Notes: generated by a model from the letters alone, not told the origin. A DNA stretch of 64,000 nucleotides from JBKQVT01 sp963804825 (GCA_963804825.1 CAWDRV010000003.1:1674001-1738000); one strand, 5' to 3'. Positions 50,520-60,237 are shown, counted from the first letter of the stretch. Numbers and translations: made by a program.

Positions 50520-50603
50520 TCCTGGTTGTTCCACTCCAGGCGTGGGAAGCCAAGCATGGGGCCCTTTCCACCGCTGTTTCGCTTAGGGCGTTTTTCAGGT
50601 AAG

Positions 50604-50690
50604 TGTAGCGTTTCGGGTGGCACTGGCGTTTCGCCAGTGCTGGAAAAAACACGGGCAAGATGCCCGTGCCACCCAAAACAAAACGCTACA
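50604..50690. repeat. 87-bp palindromic repeat with TGTAGCG ends
   Basis: TGTAGCGTTTCGGGTGGCAC at the left is inverted at the right (GTGCCACCCAAAACAAAACG then CTACA), with two inner hairpins (CACTGGCG...CGCCAGTG and CACGGGCA...TGCCCGTG). It lies between two convergent genes. Confidence 0.8.
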
Positions 50691-50707
50691 GATAACTGCA
50701 ATGCGCC

Positions 50708-51373
50708 TTAGCCTGCCAGCCAATACAGCAAGTGGCTGAGCCCCGCGCTGATGTGTTCGAGCGGCCAGTCCAGTAAGCTGTGGCCTGCAAGGCTGGGAAG
50801 CACAATGACGGCCGCCAGGACGAAGGGACCCAGACGGCAGAAGTTTTCCCACTCCGGCCGTAGCGAACGGGGCATCAAGGCGTCGGCGATCCAATGGCCG
50901 TCCAACGGCGGGATCGGCAACAGGTTGAACAGGGCCAATGCGCAGTTGATCAGCACCAGTCGCCAAAGCAACTCGACCGGGCCGGCGTGGGTGACGTACC
51001 ACCCGGGGAAATAACGCACCAGCACGCCCAGGACCACCGTGCACAGCAGGGCGATGGCCACGTTCGACAACGGTCCGGCCACCGAGACGAGCAAACTTCC
51101 CATCGACATGCTCACCCGCCGAGTGAATCGCAACGGATTGACGGGCACGGGCTTGGCCCAGCCGAAGGGCACGCCCATCAGCGGCAGCAGCAACGTGCCG
51201 ATCGGATCGATATGGGCGATCGGATTGAGCGTCATCCGGCCCAAGAGCCGGGCCGTATCGTCGCCCAATCGCCAGGCCGTCCAGGCGTGCGCACATTCAT
51301 GCACGCTCAGCGAGAGCAGCACCGGGATGAACAACATCACGCGCTGGAGGATCAGGTTCTGGTTGAAATCCAT
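50708..51373 (-). CDS. M50 (site-2) family membrane metalloprotease
   Basis: 221 aa, about five or six helices. The zinc motif HECAH lies in an early helix (LLSLSVHECAHAWTAWRLGD, about 22-41); NPIAHIDPIGTLLLP and LLPIPPLDGHWIADAL (third ligand Asp) complete the site. This is the short Rip/SpoIVFB-like class without PDZ domain. It probably cuts transmembrane segments; substrates are unknown. GGAAGGAA precedes the ATG at 51373; longer in-frame starts fall within the 51419-51492 repeat. Confidence 0.9.
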   Translation of the reverse strand: MDFNQNLILQRVMLFIPVLLSLSVHECAHAWTAWRLGDDTARLLGRMTLNPIAHIDPIGTLLLPLMGVPFGWAKPVPVNPLRFTRRVSMSMGSLLVSVAGPLSNVAIALLCTVVLGVLVRYFPGWYVTHAGPVELLWRLVLINCALALFNLLPIPPLDGHWIADALMPRSLRPEWENFCRLGPFVLAAVIVLPSLAGHSLLDWPLEHISAGLSHLLYWLAG

Positions 51374-51418
51374 CGCCGATTCCTTCCCGCGATCTGAATG
51401 AGCTTGCGGGATTCCGGG

Positions 51419-51492
51419 AAAAAGGGGACAGTCCCCATTTGCCGGAACGGCCCGAAGGGTGCTTCGCACAAATGGGGACTGTCCCCTTTTTC
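51419..51492. repeat. GGGGACAGTCCCC palindrome pair, intergenic copy
   Basis: Same arms as 15540-15630 with a shorter middle (CCGGAACGGCCCGAAGGGTG shared in part). It sits between the M50 protease start and the DUF4340 gene stop. Confidence 0.85.
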
Positions 51493-51498
51493 CCTCAT

Positions 51499-53265
51499 TT
51501 AGGGTTGTCCGCCCGGGGCGCGCGGATTCGGCTTCTCCCCGTTTCCCATCGGGGCGGGCGTTTCGAACTCGCCGGCGTCGTCGTGATCGTGGTCATGGTC
51601 GTGATCACCATGATCGTGAAGGGCGGGGGCCGTGCCGGTCTTCCCGTGGGCGTCTTTCTTCTCCTTCTTCTTGACGACCTGGTCGCGGCTGAGATGGATC
51701 TTGCGGTAAACGTCGTCGGAGATGACGTAATACCAATCGGCGAAGCGGTCGTTGAGTTCCTTGACGTGCTTTTGGCCCTGGGCGATTTTCTCTTCGTACA
51801 GTTCGCGGTTGCGTTTGTTTTCCTTTTCGATGCGTTGGCGTTCGGCCTTGAGGTCGGGTTTCGGCGGTTCCTTCTTGGTCAGTTCCGGCTTGGCGGCCGC
51901 GCCCTTGCCGGCCTTGTCCGTTGGCGTTGCCTTGGCCTTGTCGGCCGGCTTGCTCTTCTCCGTCGGCTTGCCCTTGTCGGCGTTGGCGGCCTTTTCGATC
52001 TTCTGGCCGGTCTTGCCCCGCTCGGCCTTCTCCTCCTTGGCCGGCTCGGGGGGAAGCGGAATCGGGACGGGCTTGGCGATGGCCTCCGGATTGAATTCGG
52101 CCATGACCAGCAGGTAGCGGTTCAGGTCCAACTGGCCTTGGATTTTCTTGCCGCCCTTCTTGGCGTTCTTTCCCGAGGAGTCCGAGCCGGTGGCGGCGCC
52201 GAAGCGGAGGACGTACTCGACGCCGTCTTTCATGAGGAAACGGACTTCGCCCTGGTTGGAGAGGAGGTCCGGCTGGCCTTCGGGGCCGGCGGGAAAGAAA
52301 CCGCGAAGGGACAGCGACTCGCAGGCTTCCTCGTTGTTGAGGAAGTCGGCGTTGGCCTTCAGGTCGGCGCTGAGTCCGGCCGGTTTGCGGCAGACATCGA
52401 CGATTTTCAGGTTTTCCAGGGCCGTTTTCATGTCGTCGAGATTGGCCGTATTCAGTTCCTCGTCGGGGGCCAGCTTGCCGGGCACCGGGCGGTTGTTGCG
52501 GAATATCTCGTCCCGGATCAGCTTCCACCTCGGCTCCGTAGCGTCGTCGTACGCCAGGGTCAGATCGCTTTTCTGCTGCACTTTCTCCTTCCGCTGGAGC
52601 AGGTCGACGGAGTAATCGCGGATCCACACCCGCTGAAGGTCCCAGGACGACTTCATTTGCAGCAGGTCCTTTTCGATCCAATCGCCGAACCTGGGCGAGA
52701 GGGGGTCGGTCTTCAGCTCGACGGCGTAAACGCGGTCCTCGTCGTCGCGGCGGAGGTAACGCAGACCCGGCCGGTCCGCGACCGCCTTGCCGATGACCAC
52801 CGACAACAGCGTCTTGTCTTTCTTGTCCTTGATGACCACGCGGGTGCCGACGCCGGTGCTGCCCTGGCTCTCCTTCGACTCCGGATCGACCACGCCGAAC
52901 AGCTCGTGATCGCCGGGGTTATCGCTCGACACTTCGAGGATTTTCAGTCCCATCAGGGCGGTGGCGGCCGCGACCAACTGCTCTTGCGCATCGGCCGGAT
53001 AGTTGTCATGGGAAGGGATCGTCCATCGCGTCTTGCCTTTCGTCTTGACCTGGGTGACCTCGAAAGGCCGCAGGGTCGAGGTGTCCTCGTCGAAATCGAC
53101 GATTCTCAGGCTGGCGGCTTCGACGGGATCGAACTTGGGGAACAAGAGCTGGCCGCGGACGTCGTCCTTGTCGCCGGTCCGCAGTGCGGGCCACGTCAGC
53201 CAGGCGGTCAGCGTCACCGCCACGGCCACGCCGAGGAAGATCGCCGTTTTTATGATTTGGTTCAT
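51499..53265 (-). CDS. DUF4340-domain membrane protein of the Gld-type ABC operon
   Basis: 588 aa. N-terminal helix (IIKTAIFLGVAVAVTLTAWLTW, about 4-25), then DUF4340 modules (LFPKFDPVEAASLRIVDFD; TRVVIKDKKDKTLLSVVIGK; VYAVELKTDPL). A long Lys/Glu/Pro-rich region (about 395-500) precedes FADWYYVISDDVYRKIHLSR. The C-terminal tail is His/Asp-rich (HDHGDHDHDHDHDD, about 560-573), a likely metal-binding stretch. It lies 153 bp after the GldF-GldG fusion on the same strand. The function of such operons outside gliding bacteria is unknown. AAGGA precedes the ATG. Confidence 0.85.
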   Translation of the reverse strand: MNQIIKTAIFLGVAVAVTLTAWLTWPALRTGDKDDVRGQLLFPKFDPVEAASLRIVDFDEDTSTLRPFEVTQVKTKGKTRWTIPSHDNYPADAQEQLVAAATALMGLKILEVSSDNPGDHELFGVVDPESKESQGSTGVGTRVVIKDKKDKTLLSVVIGKAVADRPGLRYLRRDDEDRVYAVELKTDPLSPRFGDWIEKDLLQMKSSWDLQRVWIRDYSVDLLQRKEKVQQKSDLTLAYDDATEPRWKLIRDEIFRNNRPVPGKLAPDEELNTANLDDMKTALENLKIVDVCRKPAGLSADLKANADFLNNEEACESLSLRGFFPAGPEGQPDLLSNQGEVRFLMKDGVEYVLRFGAATGSDSSGKNAKKGGKKIQGQLDLNRYLLVMAEFNPEAIAKPVPIPLPPEPAKEEKAERGKTGQKIEKAANADKGKPTEKSKPADKAKATPTDKAGKGAAAKPELTKKEPPKPDLKAERQRIEKENKRNRELYEEKIAQGQKHVKELNDRFADWYYVISDDVYRKIHLSRDQVVKKKEKKDAHGKTGTAPALHDHGDHDHDHDHDDAGEFETPAPMGNGEKPNPRAPGGQP

Positions 53266-53315
53266 GGAGGGTTCCTTGCGTAGGGGCGCACCGATCTTGG
53301 GATGGGTTTGTAGGA

Positions 53316-53384
53316 GGAACACTAATGGTCGCTAATCTTCGCTAATTGTTTCCCTCAGTGTCGATAAGCGAAGATTAGTGTTCC
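53316..53384. repeat. 69-bp palindromic repeat, copy B
   Basis: GGAACACTAATGGTCGCTAA at the left and GCGAAGATTAGTGTTCC at the right; same length as copy A at 25402-25470. It sits between two genes of the Gld-type operon. Confidence 0.75.
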
Positions 53385-53418
53385 CCGAAAAACAGTCAGC
53401 TTGTTCTGATGCAGTTCC

Positions 53419-56160
53419 TTACCGCAGGCGTTTTCTCGAAACGCCCTCGCGCTCGCGGGTGCGGCGGACGGCGAAGACGAGCAGTCCCAGCGCCAGCGGC
53501 GGGATGGGCGGCAGCAGGACCGCCAGCCACTTGGCGCGGTTTTGCACCTGGCGGACATCGCTATTCAAGTTCTTCATGATCGTGTTGACCTTGCGATCGA
53601 GGTCCTTGCTGTATCGCTTCTTGGCCGCATCCACGCGGTCTTGGCCGGCCCTGGCGGCGATGCTCACGTCGTTGAGCGCTTCCGTGGCGTTGCCGTCGTT
53701 TTGATTCCGGAGATCGGCGATCTGCTTTTGGATGGCCGCGGTCTCCTCGTCCACTTTCTTATTGAAGTCGTCGAGGAATTTCTTCCGCTCCTTGGCGGCC
53801 GCCTGGGTGGAACTGGCGGTCCGCTCCTCGATCCGCGTCAGGGTCCGGTACTTGGGCCGATGGCTGCGGACGGCGTAGAAATCGTGCTCGTCGCCGGCCA
53901 GCACGTCGACGGCATTGAGCACGAACGCGACGTTGTCCAAGTCGATGCGGATGCCAAGCTGCGGAATCTCGCTCTGTTCGCGGAGCTGGAAGATCGCCGG
54001 GCTGAGCAGGTCCACGTCGGACACCAGGACCACGTTCATTTCGGGCTTGCCGGGCTTGGCGGCTGCCGGCGCATCGCCGGCCGGGCCCTTTTCGCCGGCC
54101 ATCCACGGGTTGGCCGCAGGCTTGCCTCGGATGTGGGCCGCCAGGACGTACTCGGTGTTCGTGATCGCCCACCCCGACTCCTGACCCCGCCCACCCCGCA
54201 TCATCTCGGCGCAGGAGACCTCGCCGCTTTCCTTCCTCGTCCGCATCAAGGGAGCGAAATCCAAGTCGGACGTGTTCGACTTGGTGATCGAGCCGGGACA
54301 GAGGAACAACACCTGCTGCAGTCCGGCGCTGATGGGGTCGTCGGGGTCGAAGGGGTTGACGCCTTCACCCCGATTGACGAAGACGAACTCCTTCGGGAAG
54401 GAAGCCACGGGATAGGGGTCGTACTCTTGCCAGACGACCTGGTCGGCGGGGAAGCTGACGCCCAGCAAGTTCCACAGCCCGCCGATGTCGCCCTTGGGAT
54501 ACGGCGTGGGTTGCATCATGCTCGGCTGTCGAGGCATGCTCGTCGGCGTCAGTTCCTCGAGGGCGGGGAAGGGGTCCTCGAAAATGACCGTCGGCTGCCC
54601 GGTGCGCACGGCGGCCAGGAAGATGCCCATGTTCTCGGGACTCAGCGTCGAGGGTTGCACGGCCAGCAGGACGTCGTAGCGCTCGGTGGCGAGTTTGGCG
54701 GGGTCCGCGCGGACCACTTCGTACTGCTTTTGCAGTTCCTCGATGATCGGCCAGCCCGGGGTGAAGCCTTGGAAGCTCATTCCGCCGAACAGGGGCGCTT
54801 CGGTGTTGAGCACTCCCACCCGGCGCCGCTTGGGTTGGACCACCGTGCAAAGGGAGCGGACGACCTCGTACTCGGCGGGGATGCCCTTATCGATAAAGGG
54901 CACGGCGATGCTTCTCGGGTCGGATTTCATGGCCACGCCCAGGAAGATGTTGTCGTTGCGCCGGGCGCCGTGGACGCGGGTTGCGATCTGGTGGGGCGTG
55001 ATGCCGTAGCGGCGCTCGGCCAGGTCGGCCTCGTCGGTCAGCGGCTCGGTCGTGTTGATCTGGACATGGATCTTGTCGCCGCGGCGGGTCTGGATCTCGC
55101 GGAGCGCGCTCAAGAGGTTCAATCGCGTCTGCACGTAGTCCTCGGGCACCTCGGGGCTGACGAAGGCTTCGATCCGCACCGGCCGGTCCAGCTTCAAGCC
55201 CTTCAACAACTTGACCGACTGCGGCGAGAGCGAGCTGACGCGCTCGCTGGTCGCGTCCCACCGGGCGTCGTGCCGTTGCAGGATGAGGCTCAGGCCCACG
55301 GCCGCGACGGCCAGGGCCAGCGTCCGCACGGTGTAGTGGAAGATCATGCTCCGCCGCTGCCAGCCGCCGCGCCAATGCCGTCGCCCGATGAGGATCATGC
55401 TCAGGTAGAGCATCACCGCGACGATCATGAGAAAATAGGCGGCGCCGGAGAGGTTCAGCACGCCGCGGCTGAAGTCCTGGAACTGCGAGTGCAGGCTCCA
55501 TTGTTTCAGCATCGCGGCCGCCTCGGGGCTGAACGCAAGGGCGGCGGCCCAGAACTTCCCCAAGAGAAACTGCGTGACGAACTCGGCCAAGGAGGCCAGG
55601 ACCCCGGTCAGGACCAGCGGGGCGTTGAACAACATGCCCAGCACGAACGCGATGGTGAGGTTGCTCGTGAGGAACGAAGCCACCATGCCGATGGCGAGCA
55701 TCGCCAGCCCGACCAGCCAATAGCCCGCGTACGTGGCCAGAAAGAGGCCGCCGTCGGGATCGCCCAACAGCAGCTTCAGCACGGCGTAATTGCACAACAG
55801 CGAGAACAACAGCGATACGGTGTAGATGGCCACGGCCGCCAGGTACTTGCCCAGGACGATGTCGAAATCGCCGGCCGGAATGGTCAGCAGCAGCTCGTCG
55901 GTCCCCTGGCGGCGCTCGTCGGCCCAGACGCCCATCGTGATCGCCGGGACGAAGACCAGCATGATCGTGAAGAAGTTCAAGAAGGGATTGTTGTTCAACT
56001 GGTCGAGGTTGGCCAGGTTGGCGTTGAAGAACTCGTCGGGCCAGAAGGCCGCGATCGAGCTGAGGAGCACGAAAACGCAGATGAACAGGTAGCCCGTCGG
56101 GTTGGCGAAGTAGCTGACGAAGTTCCGTCTGAAGACCGCACGCAACACGCTGGTGTTCAT
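53419..56160 (-). CDS. GldF-GldG fusion: ABC-2 permease plus GldG domain
   Basis: 913 aa. The first 245 residues are an ABC-2-type permease with six helices (VFVPAITMGVWADERRQGTDELL is the usual cytoplasmic loop). A further helix (about 270-290) starts the GldG part (ABC_transp_aux): SLSPQSVKLLKGLKLDRPVR, then EAPLFGGMSFQGFTPGWPI and LVSDVDLLSPAIF. A coiled coil (about 800-880) and a last helix (WLAVLLPPIPPLALGLLVFAV) close it. In Bacteroidota GldF and GldG are separate; fusion is common in planctomycetes as far as I recall. It lies 76 bp after its ATPase gene. Confidence 0.9.
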   Translation of the reverse strand: MNTSVLRAVFRRNFVSYFANPTGYLFICVFVLLSSIAAFWPDEFFNANLANLDQLNNNPFLNFFTIMLVFVPAITMGVWADERRQGTDELLLTIPAGDFDIVLGKYLAAVAIYTVSLLFSLLCNYAVLKLLLGDPDGGLFLATYAGYWLVGLAMLAIGMVASFLTSNLTIAFVLGMLFNAPLVLTGVLASLAEFVTQFLLGKFWAAALAFSPEAAAMLKQWSLHSQFQDFSRGVLNLSGAAYFLMIVAVMLYLSMILIGRRHWRGGWQRRSMIFHYTVRTLALAVAAVGLSLILQRHDARWDATSERVSSLSPQSVKLLKGLKLDRPVRIEAFVSPEVPEDYVQTRLNLLSALREIQTRRGDKIHVQINTTEPLTDEADLAERRYGITPHQIATRVHGARRNDNIFLGVAMKSDPRSIAVPFIDKGIPAEYEVVRSLCTVVQPKRRRVGVLNTEAPLFGGMSFQGFTPGWPIIEELQKQYEVVRADPAKLATERYDVLLAVQPSTLSPENMGIFLAAVRTGQPTVIFEDPFPALEELTPTSMPRQPSMMQPTPYPKGDIGGLWNLLGVSFPADQVVWQEYDPYPVASFPKEFVFVNRGEGVNPFDPDDPISAGLQQVLFLCPGSITKSNTSDLDFAPLMRTRKESGEVSCAEMMRGGRGQESGWAITNTEYVLAAHIRGKPAANPWMAGEKGPAGDAPAAAKPGKPEMNVVLVSDVDLLSPAIFQLREQSEIPQLGIRIDLDNVAFVLNAVDVLAGDEHDFYAVRSHRPKYRTLTRIEERTASSTQAAAKERKKFLDDFNKKVDEETAAIQKQIADLRNQNDGNATEALNDVSIAARAGQDRVDAAKKRYSKDLDRKVNTIMKNLNSDVRQVQNRAKWLAVLLPPIPPLALGLLVFAVRRTREREGVSRKRLR

Positions 56161-56236
56161 GGTTTTTACCGAAGTGATTCCGTGGCCGAGTGAGGTAAGG
56201 ATGTCAGGTGGAGGAAGGCGGATGCGGGAAAATGCT

Positions 56237-57001
56237 TTAGCCGGCCGTCGCGCCGGAGAGTTCGCGGAAATGCACGTCCAAGGGTTTGCCGTCCTTGGTC
56301 AGGTCGGCGATCATGCCGTCGAAGATCAGGCGGCCTTCGTCGATGAACAGGATGCGGTTGGTCATGGCCTCCACTTCCTGCAGGATGTGGGTCGAAAGCA
56401 GGATGGTCTTGTTCTGGCCGAGCTTGCGGATCGTCTCGCGGACCTCGTGGATCTGGTTCGGATCCAGTCCGGCGGTCGGCTCGTCGAGGATCAAGACGTC
56501 GGGTTCGTGCAGCAGCACCTGGGCCATGCCCACCCGCTGCCGATAGCCCCGAGACAGCTTGCCGATGGGCTTGCCGATCACGCTTCCCAGCGAGCAGAGT
56601 TCCACGACCGCCTCGATCCGGTGGACTCGCTCCCAGGAGGGCAATCCGCGGGCTTGGGCGAAGAAGTTCAAGAGGCTCCGGGGGGTCATGTCGGGATACA
56701 GCGGACCGTTTTCGGGCAAGTAGCCGAGCTTGGCCGAGCCCGCCAGGCGATCGGTCGCCATGTCGTGGCCGGCGATCCGCGCCGTCCCCGCCGAGGGGGA
56801 AAGGTAGCCGGTCAAGAGCTTCAGCGTGGTGCTCTTGCCCGCCCCGTTGGGCCCCAGGAAAGCCACGACTTCGCCTTGGCAGACCTGGAAGGTCACGTCG
56901 TCAATGGCCGCAAAACTGCCGTAATACTTGGAAAGCCCTTGGGCTTCGATCATGGGCAGCCCTTGGGCCTTGCTCGGGGCAGGTCGCTGTGGTTTCGGCA
57001 T
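56237..57001 (-). CDS. GldA-like ABC transporter ATPase
   Basis: 254 aa from the ATG at 57001, or 238 aa from MIEAQGLSKYYG (56953). Walker A GPNGAGKST, Q-loop YLPENGPLYPDMT, signature LSRGYRQRVGMAQVL, Walker B VLILDEPTAGLDPNQ and H-loop LSTHILQEVEA are intact. It energises the ABC-2 permease half of the next gene. The PENGPLYPD text is typical of the GldA subgroup. First gene of the ATPase/GldFG/DUF4340 operon. The 449-bp gap upstream (57002-57450) holds the palindrome at 57199-57294. Confidence 0.92.
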   Translation of the reverse strand: MPKPQRPAPSKAQGLPMIEAQGLSKYYGSFAAIDDVTFQVCQGEVVAFLGPNGAGKSTTLKLLTGYLSPSAGTARIAGHDMATDRLAGSAKLGYLPENGPLYPDMTPRSLLNFFAQARGLPSWERVHRIEAVVELCSLGSVIGKPIGKLSRGYRQRVGMAQVLLHEPDVLILDEPTAGLDPNQIHEVRETIRKLGQNKTILLSTHILQEVEAMTNRILFIDEGRLIFDGMIADLTKDGKPLDVHFRELSGATAG

Positions 57002-57198
57002 CGTCAGTCGCTCCGGGGTTCTTGGCCAAGGGCAAGTTCGGCCGGGCCGGATAGACCCAGCCCCAGGACGGATAAAGCTCCGAATATAGCATTTGGAGGG
57101 GGCATGCGCCAATGGGTCCGTCGGTTACTACGCTTCCGCCGCCCGCATGGTTCTTGCAACGCCCGAGGGAGCAAGATCGCGGCAACCGGGGTTAGGAC

Positions 57199-57294
57199 CC
57201 GTAAAACAATCAGGAGGACAGGCATTCCTGCCTGTCGTTTACGGGCAGACAAGAATGTCCGCCCTCCTGAAATCGGATCGGTTCTTGTTTTACG
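57199..57294. repeat. 96-bp palindromic repeat with CGTAAAACAA ends
   Basis: CGTAAAACAATCAGGAGGAC and its partner GGGAGG-type arm plus TTGTTTTACG enclose the hairpin ACAGGCATTCCTGCCTGT. It lies between divergent genes. Single copy in the window. Confidence 0.7.
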
Positions 57295-57450
57295 GACTCA
57301 TGGGGGATTCGTAGTAGTGTGGAGTGGCATGATTGCGGCAGGGACACGCGTCCATTATGCTGAAAAAACTCGGATGGCAGCCCCGGTGGTGTCCGCCGCG
57401 AACAGCCGCCATTCTTCCCCCCTGGTTTTCCGGCAAAGGAGCCTTTCGCC

Positions 57451-58242
57451 ATGCGGCGGAAACACGCAAGACTCGATCGCATTTTGTGGAATCGGTGGAC
57501 CGCCGTTGCGGCGGCCCTGATGGCGATGGTGGCGGTGACGACCCTGTGGGTCCACGCCGACGAGTATCTCAGCGGCAAGGTCTGGCCCGTGCCCACGGTG
57601 GTCGATCCGGGACCGGTGGGCGGCCCGCCGTCGGACGCCGTCGTCTTGATCGGCGGAAAGGTCAAGGGCCTGTCGAAATGGAAGGACGGTCAGGACTGGA
57701 TCGTCAAGGACGGCTACGTCATTTCCGACAAGCACGACCTCTTCACCAAGGATTCTTTCGGCGACTGTCAACTCCACGTGGAATGGGCCGAGCCCGCAAA
57801 GGTCGAAAGCGAGGGGCAGGGCCGCGGCAACAGCGGCGTTTACCTGATGGGCCTCTACGAGTTGCAGGTCCTCGATTCCTACAACAACCCCACGTATCCG
57901 GACGGCCAGTGCGGCTCGATCTACAAGGAAACGCCGCCGCTGGTCAACGTCAACCGCAAGCCGGGCCAATGGCAGACGTACGACATCGTCTGGCACGGGC
58001 CGCGGTTCGACGCCGCCGGCAAGCTCACGCGGAAGGCCACCATCACGGTCTTGCAGAACGGCGTGTTGATCCTGGACCACTTCGAGCTTTTGGGCCGTTC
58101 GTACTGGGACCAGCCGCCCAGCTACGCGCCGCATCCCGAGAAGCTGCCCTTGATGTTGCAGTATCACGGCAACCCGGTCCAGTTCCGCAACGTCTGGATC
58201 CGCGAGTTGCCCGAGCCGTTGAAACCGAAGATGGGCTGGTGA
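57451..58242 (+). CDS. Exported DUF1080 (concanavalin-like, 3-keto-glycoside hydrolase type) protein
   Basis: 263 aa. N-terminal membrane/signal segment (WTAVAAALMAMVAVTTLWVHADE, about 16-38). The DUF1080 jelly-roll domain fills the rest, with WIVKDGYVI, FGDCQLHVEWAEP, GRGNSGVYLMGLYELQVLDS (the conserved ligand face), DGQCGSIYKETPP and PLMLQYHGNPVQFRNVWIRE. DUF1080 proteins are abundant in planctomycetes; some are 3-keto-disaccharide hydrolases. AAAGGAG precedes the ATG. No adjacent sugar gene. Confidence 0.9.
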   Translation: MRRKHARLDRILWNRWTAVAAALMAMVAVTTLWVHADEYLSGKVWPVPTVVDPGPVGGPPSDAVVLIGGKVKGLSKWKDGQDWIVKDGYVISDKHDLFTKDSFGDCQLHVEWAEPAKVESEGQGRGNSGVYLMGLYELQVLDSYNNPTYPDGQCGSIYKETPPLVNVNRKPGQWQTYDIVWHGPRFDAAGKLTRKATITVLQNGVLILDHFELLGRSYWDQPPSYAPHPEKLPLMLQYHGNPVQFRNVWIRELPEPLKPKMGW

Positions 58243-58259
58243 AAACTCAGCACCCGACG

Positions 58260-60008
58260 TCATTTCCAGCCGCTGCCCGATTGCCGCTCGGCGGTAAGTT
58301 CCACGGTCCAATAGAGCCGATAACGTCCGACACGCTCGTAGGGCATGTCGGCCAGCCTGGCCGACTGGGCGGGGGCGTCGGAGGCGGCATCCGCGAGTTG
58401 CTGCTCGCCCACGGCCACGACCGACGCGGCGCCGTTGACGCGGGGATCGAAAATGTCCCGCAGCCGGACGAATTGCAACTGCTGCTCCCGCAAGCCCGCG
58501 CGAAGCGTCGGGTCCAAGTAGAAGACGAGGGAGCCGATCCGCTCGTCGGCCACCAGCAGTTGCGGGGGCAACTGGCCGCGGCCGTTGAAATAAGCGGCCA
58601 GATCGCGGGCCGAAACCTCGCCGGCCAATCGTGGCATCACGGCGGTCATCACGAAAACGAAATGGGCCGCAACGACCAGCACGCACGCGCTCAGCGTGGC
58701 CCGGGGTCGCCCGGCAAGCCAAAACCCCATCGGAATCCAGCAGGCGGCCGCGACGGCCGCCGTGGCGGCCCAAAGACCCGCCGACATCCGCCACGGGCCA
58801 AGTCGCTCCTGAGCCGCCAGCAGCATCACCGGCAGCACGGCCGGCCCGACCAGGCACGCCATCCAGAAGACGCGGCCCAGCAGCCGCCGCGCCGGCGGAC
58901 TGAGCGTGCCGTCCCAAAGCCTCGCCCAAACGACGGCGGCCAGAATGGCCACGGCGGGAAAGACCGGCCAAAGATACGTCGTCAACTTCGAGTGCGCCAG
59001 CGACAGCAGCAGCGTGCCACCCACCAACCAGCAGCCCAACAGCGTCATCGGACTGCCGCGATCAGCCCGTGATGCGCATGCTTCCGCCGGCGATCGGCTT
59101 CTCCACTTGATCCACTGGTCCTGCACAACCACGGGCAGATAGGCGATCCACGGCGAACCGCCCGCCACGAGGATCGGCAGGTAATACCACCACGGCGCGT
59201 GGCCGTGGCGCTGAGTGCCGGTGGCGAAGCCCTTCAGGTGCCGGTCGATGAAATAGTAGTGCAGGTAATTCGGGTTGCGCAGCTCGACGGCGATGTACCA
59301 TGCCGAGGCGATGAGCGCGCCGAGGAACAACGCCGCCGTCCCGACGAGGCATGCCCTTGTCGTGAGCCGTCGCGCCAGGAGCAGATGGCCGCCGTAGGCG
59401 ACGCCGATCAAGGCCACGCCCGCCAGTCCCTTGGTGAGGATGGCCAGCCCGAGGACCAGGCCGAGCAGCAGGGTGCAAGCGACGGCGGCCCGGCGCGTCG
59501 GCGTTCGCTCTGATTCCCAAAAGAGCAGGACGCCCAGCGTCACCCACACGACCAGGGCGACGTCGTGGGCGGCCGCCTGCGCCAAGGCCATCGGCAGGAT
59601 CATGCTCGCGTAGAGCACGGCGGCCAACCAGCCCGCGGTGCGGCCGAACATCCGCGCGCCGGCGATTCCGGTTGCGATCATGCCCAACAGGCCCAGCAGC
59701 AGTCCCGGCAGCCGCACGGCCGCTTCCGACGTGCCGAACAGCCGCAACGAGGCTGATACGGCCCAAAAATAGAGAATGGGTTTGTCGAGGAACGGCTTTC
59801 CCATCAGCCGCGGGACGATCCAGTCGCCGCCTTGGGCCATTTCCTGGGCGATCGAGGCGTGCAGCCCTTCGTCCGGGTCGAGCAGGGGGATATGCGGCGC
59901 GAGCAGGAGCGGAGCGACGAAGACGACCGCGGCCAGCGCGACGGCCAGCACCGCCAGCCCGCGCGGCGGGGCGATTCGGTTCCGTGGTGTCATCGGCCCG
60001 GCGTTCAT
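58260..60008 (-). CDS. ArnT-like glycosyltransferase (GT39/PMT superfamily)
   Basis: 582 aa, about 12 helices and a C-terminal periplasmic domain. LLDPDEGLHASIAQEM (about 37-52) carries the catalytic acidic pair, and GKPFLDKPILYFW matches the second conserved loop of ArnT-type enzymes. Family members move sugars such as 4-amino-arabinose or mannose from a polyprenyl carrier; the acceptor here is unknown. No frameshift. Start ATG at 60008 or 59993. Its stop is 17 bases from that of the DUF1080 gene (convergent). Confidence 0.88.
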   Translation of the reverse strand: MNAGPMTPRNRIAPPRGLAVLAVALAAVVFVAPLLLAPHIPLLDPDEGLHASIAQEMAQGGDWIVPRLMGKPFLDKPILYFWAVSASLRLFGTSEAAVRLPGLLLGLLGMIATGIAGARMFGRTAGWLAAVLYASMILPMALAQAAAHDVALVVWVTLGVLLFWESERTPTRRAAVACTLLLGLVLGLAILTKGLAGVALIGVAYGGHLLLARRLTTRACLVGTAALFLGALIASAWYIAVELRNPNYLHYYFIDRHLKGFATGTQRHGHAPWWYYLPILVAGGSPWIAYLPVVVQDQWIKWRSRSPAEACASRADRGSPMTLLGCWLVGGTLLLSLAHSKLTTYLWPVFPAVAILAAVVWARLWDGTLSPPARRLLGRVFWMACLVGPAVLPVMLLAAQERLGPWRMSAGLWAATAAVAAACWIPMGFWLAGRPRATLSACVLVVAAHFVFVMTAVMPRLAGEVSARDLAAYFNGRGQLPPQLLVADERIGSLVFYLDPTLRAGLREQQLQFVRLRDIFDPRVNGAASVVAVGEQQLADAASDAPAQSARLADMPYERVGRYRLYWTVELTAERQSGSGWK

Positions 60009-60155
60009 GGGCCGGGATATTACCCGATGGGGCCGGCTGGGAAAATGGCGAAACCGTGCCGGACTTCGGCGACGGGTTGGATATGGCACGGCCCAGCGGG
60101 CCGCCGGGTGTTGCATCGTTTTGCATAATGGCGGAGGGGGCGTTGCATAAGCATG

Positions 60156-60237
60156 GTAGGGTGGGTCGAGCGCAGCGAGACCCACCAAAATCCGCGAAAA
60201 ACTGATGGTGGGTCTCGCCGCGCTTGACCCACCCTAC
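60156..60237. repeat. 82-bp palindromic repeat, copy B
   Basis: GTAGGGTGGGTCGAGCGCAG ... TTGACCCACCCTAC; same length and arms as copy A at 14633-14714, different middle. The 429-bp gap around it (60009-60437) between divergent genes shows nothing else. Confidence 0.85.

Noticed and set aside
53542..56193. Open frame of 883 codons on the plus strand
   Set aside because: It is antisense to the GldF-GldG fusion and has no recognisable domains; long antisense frames are expected at this GC content.
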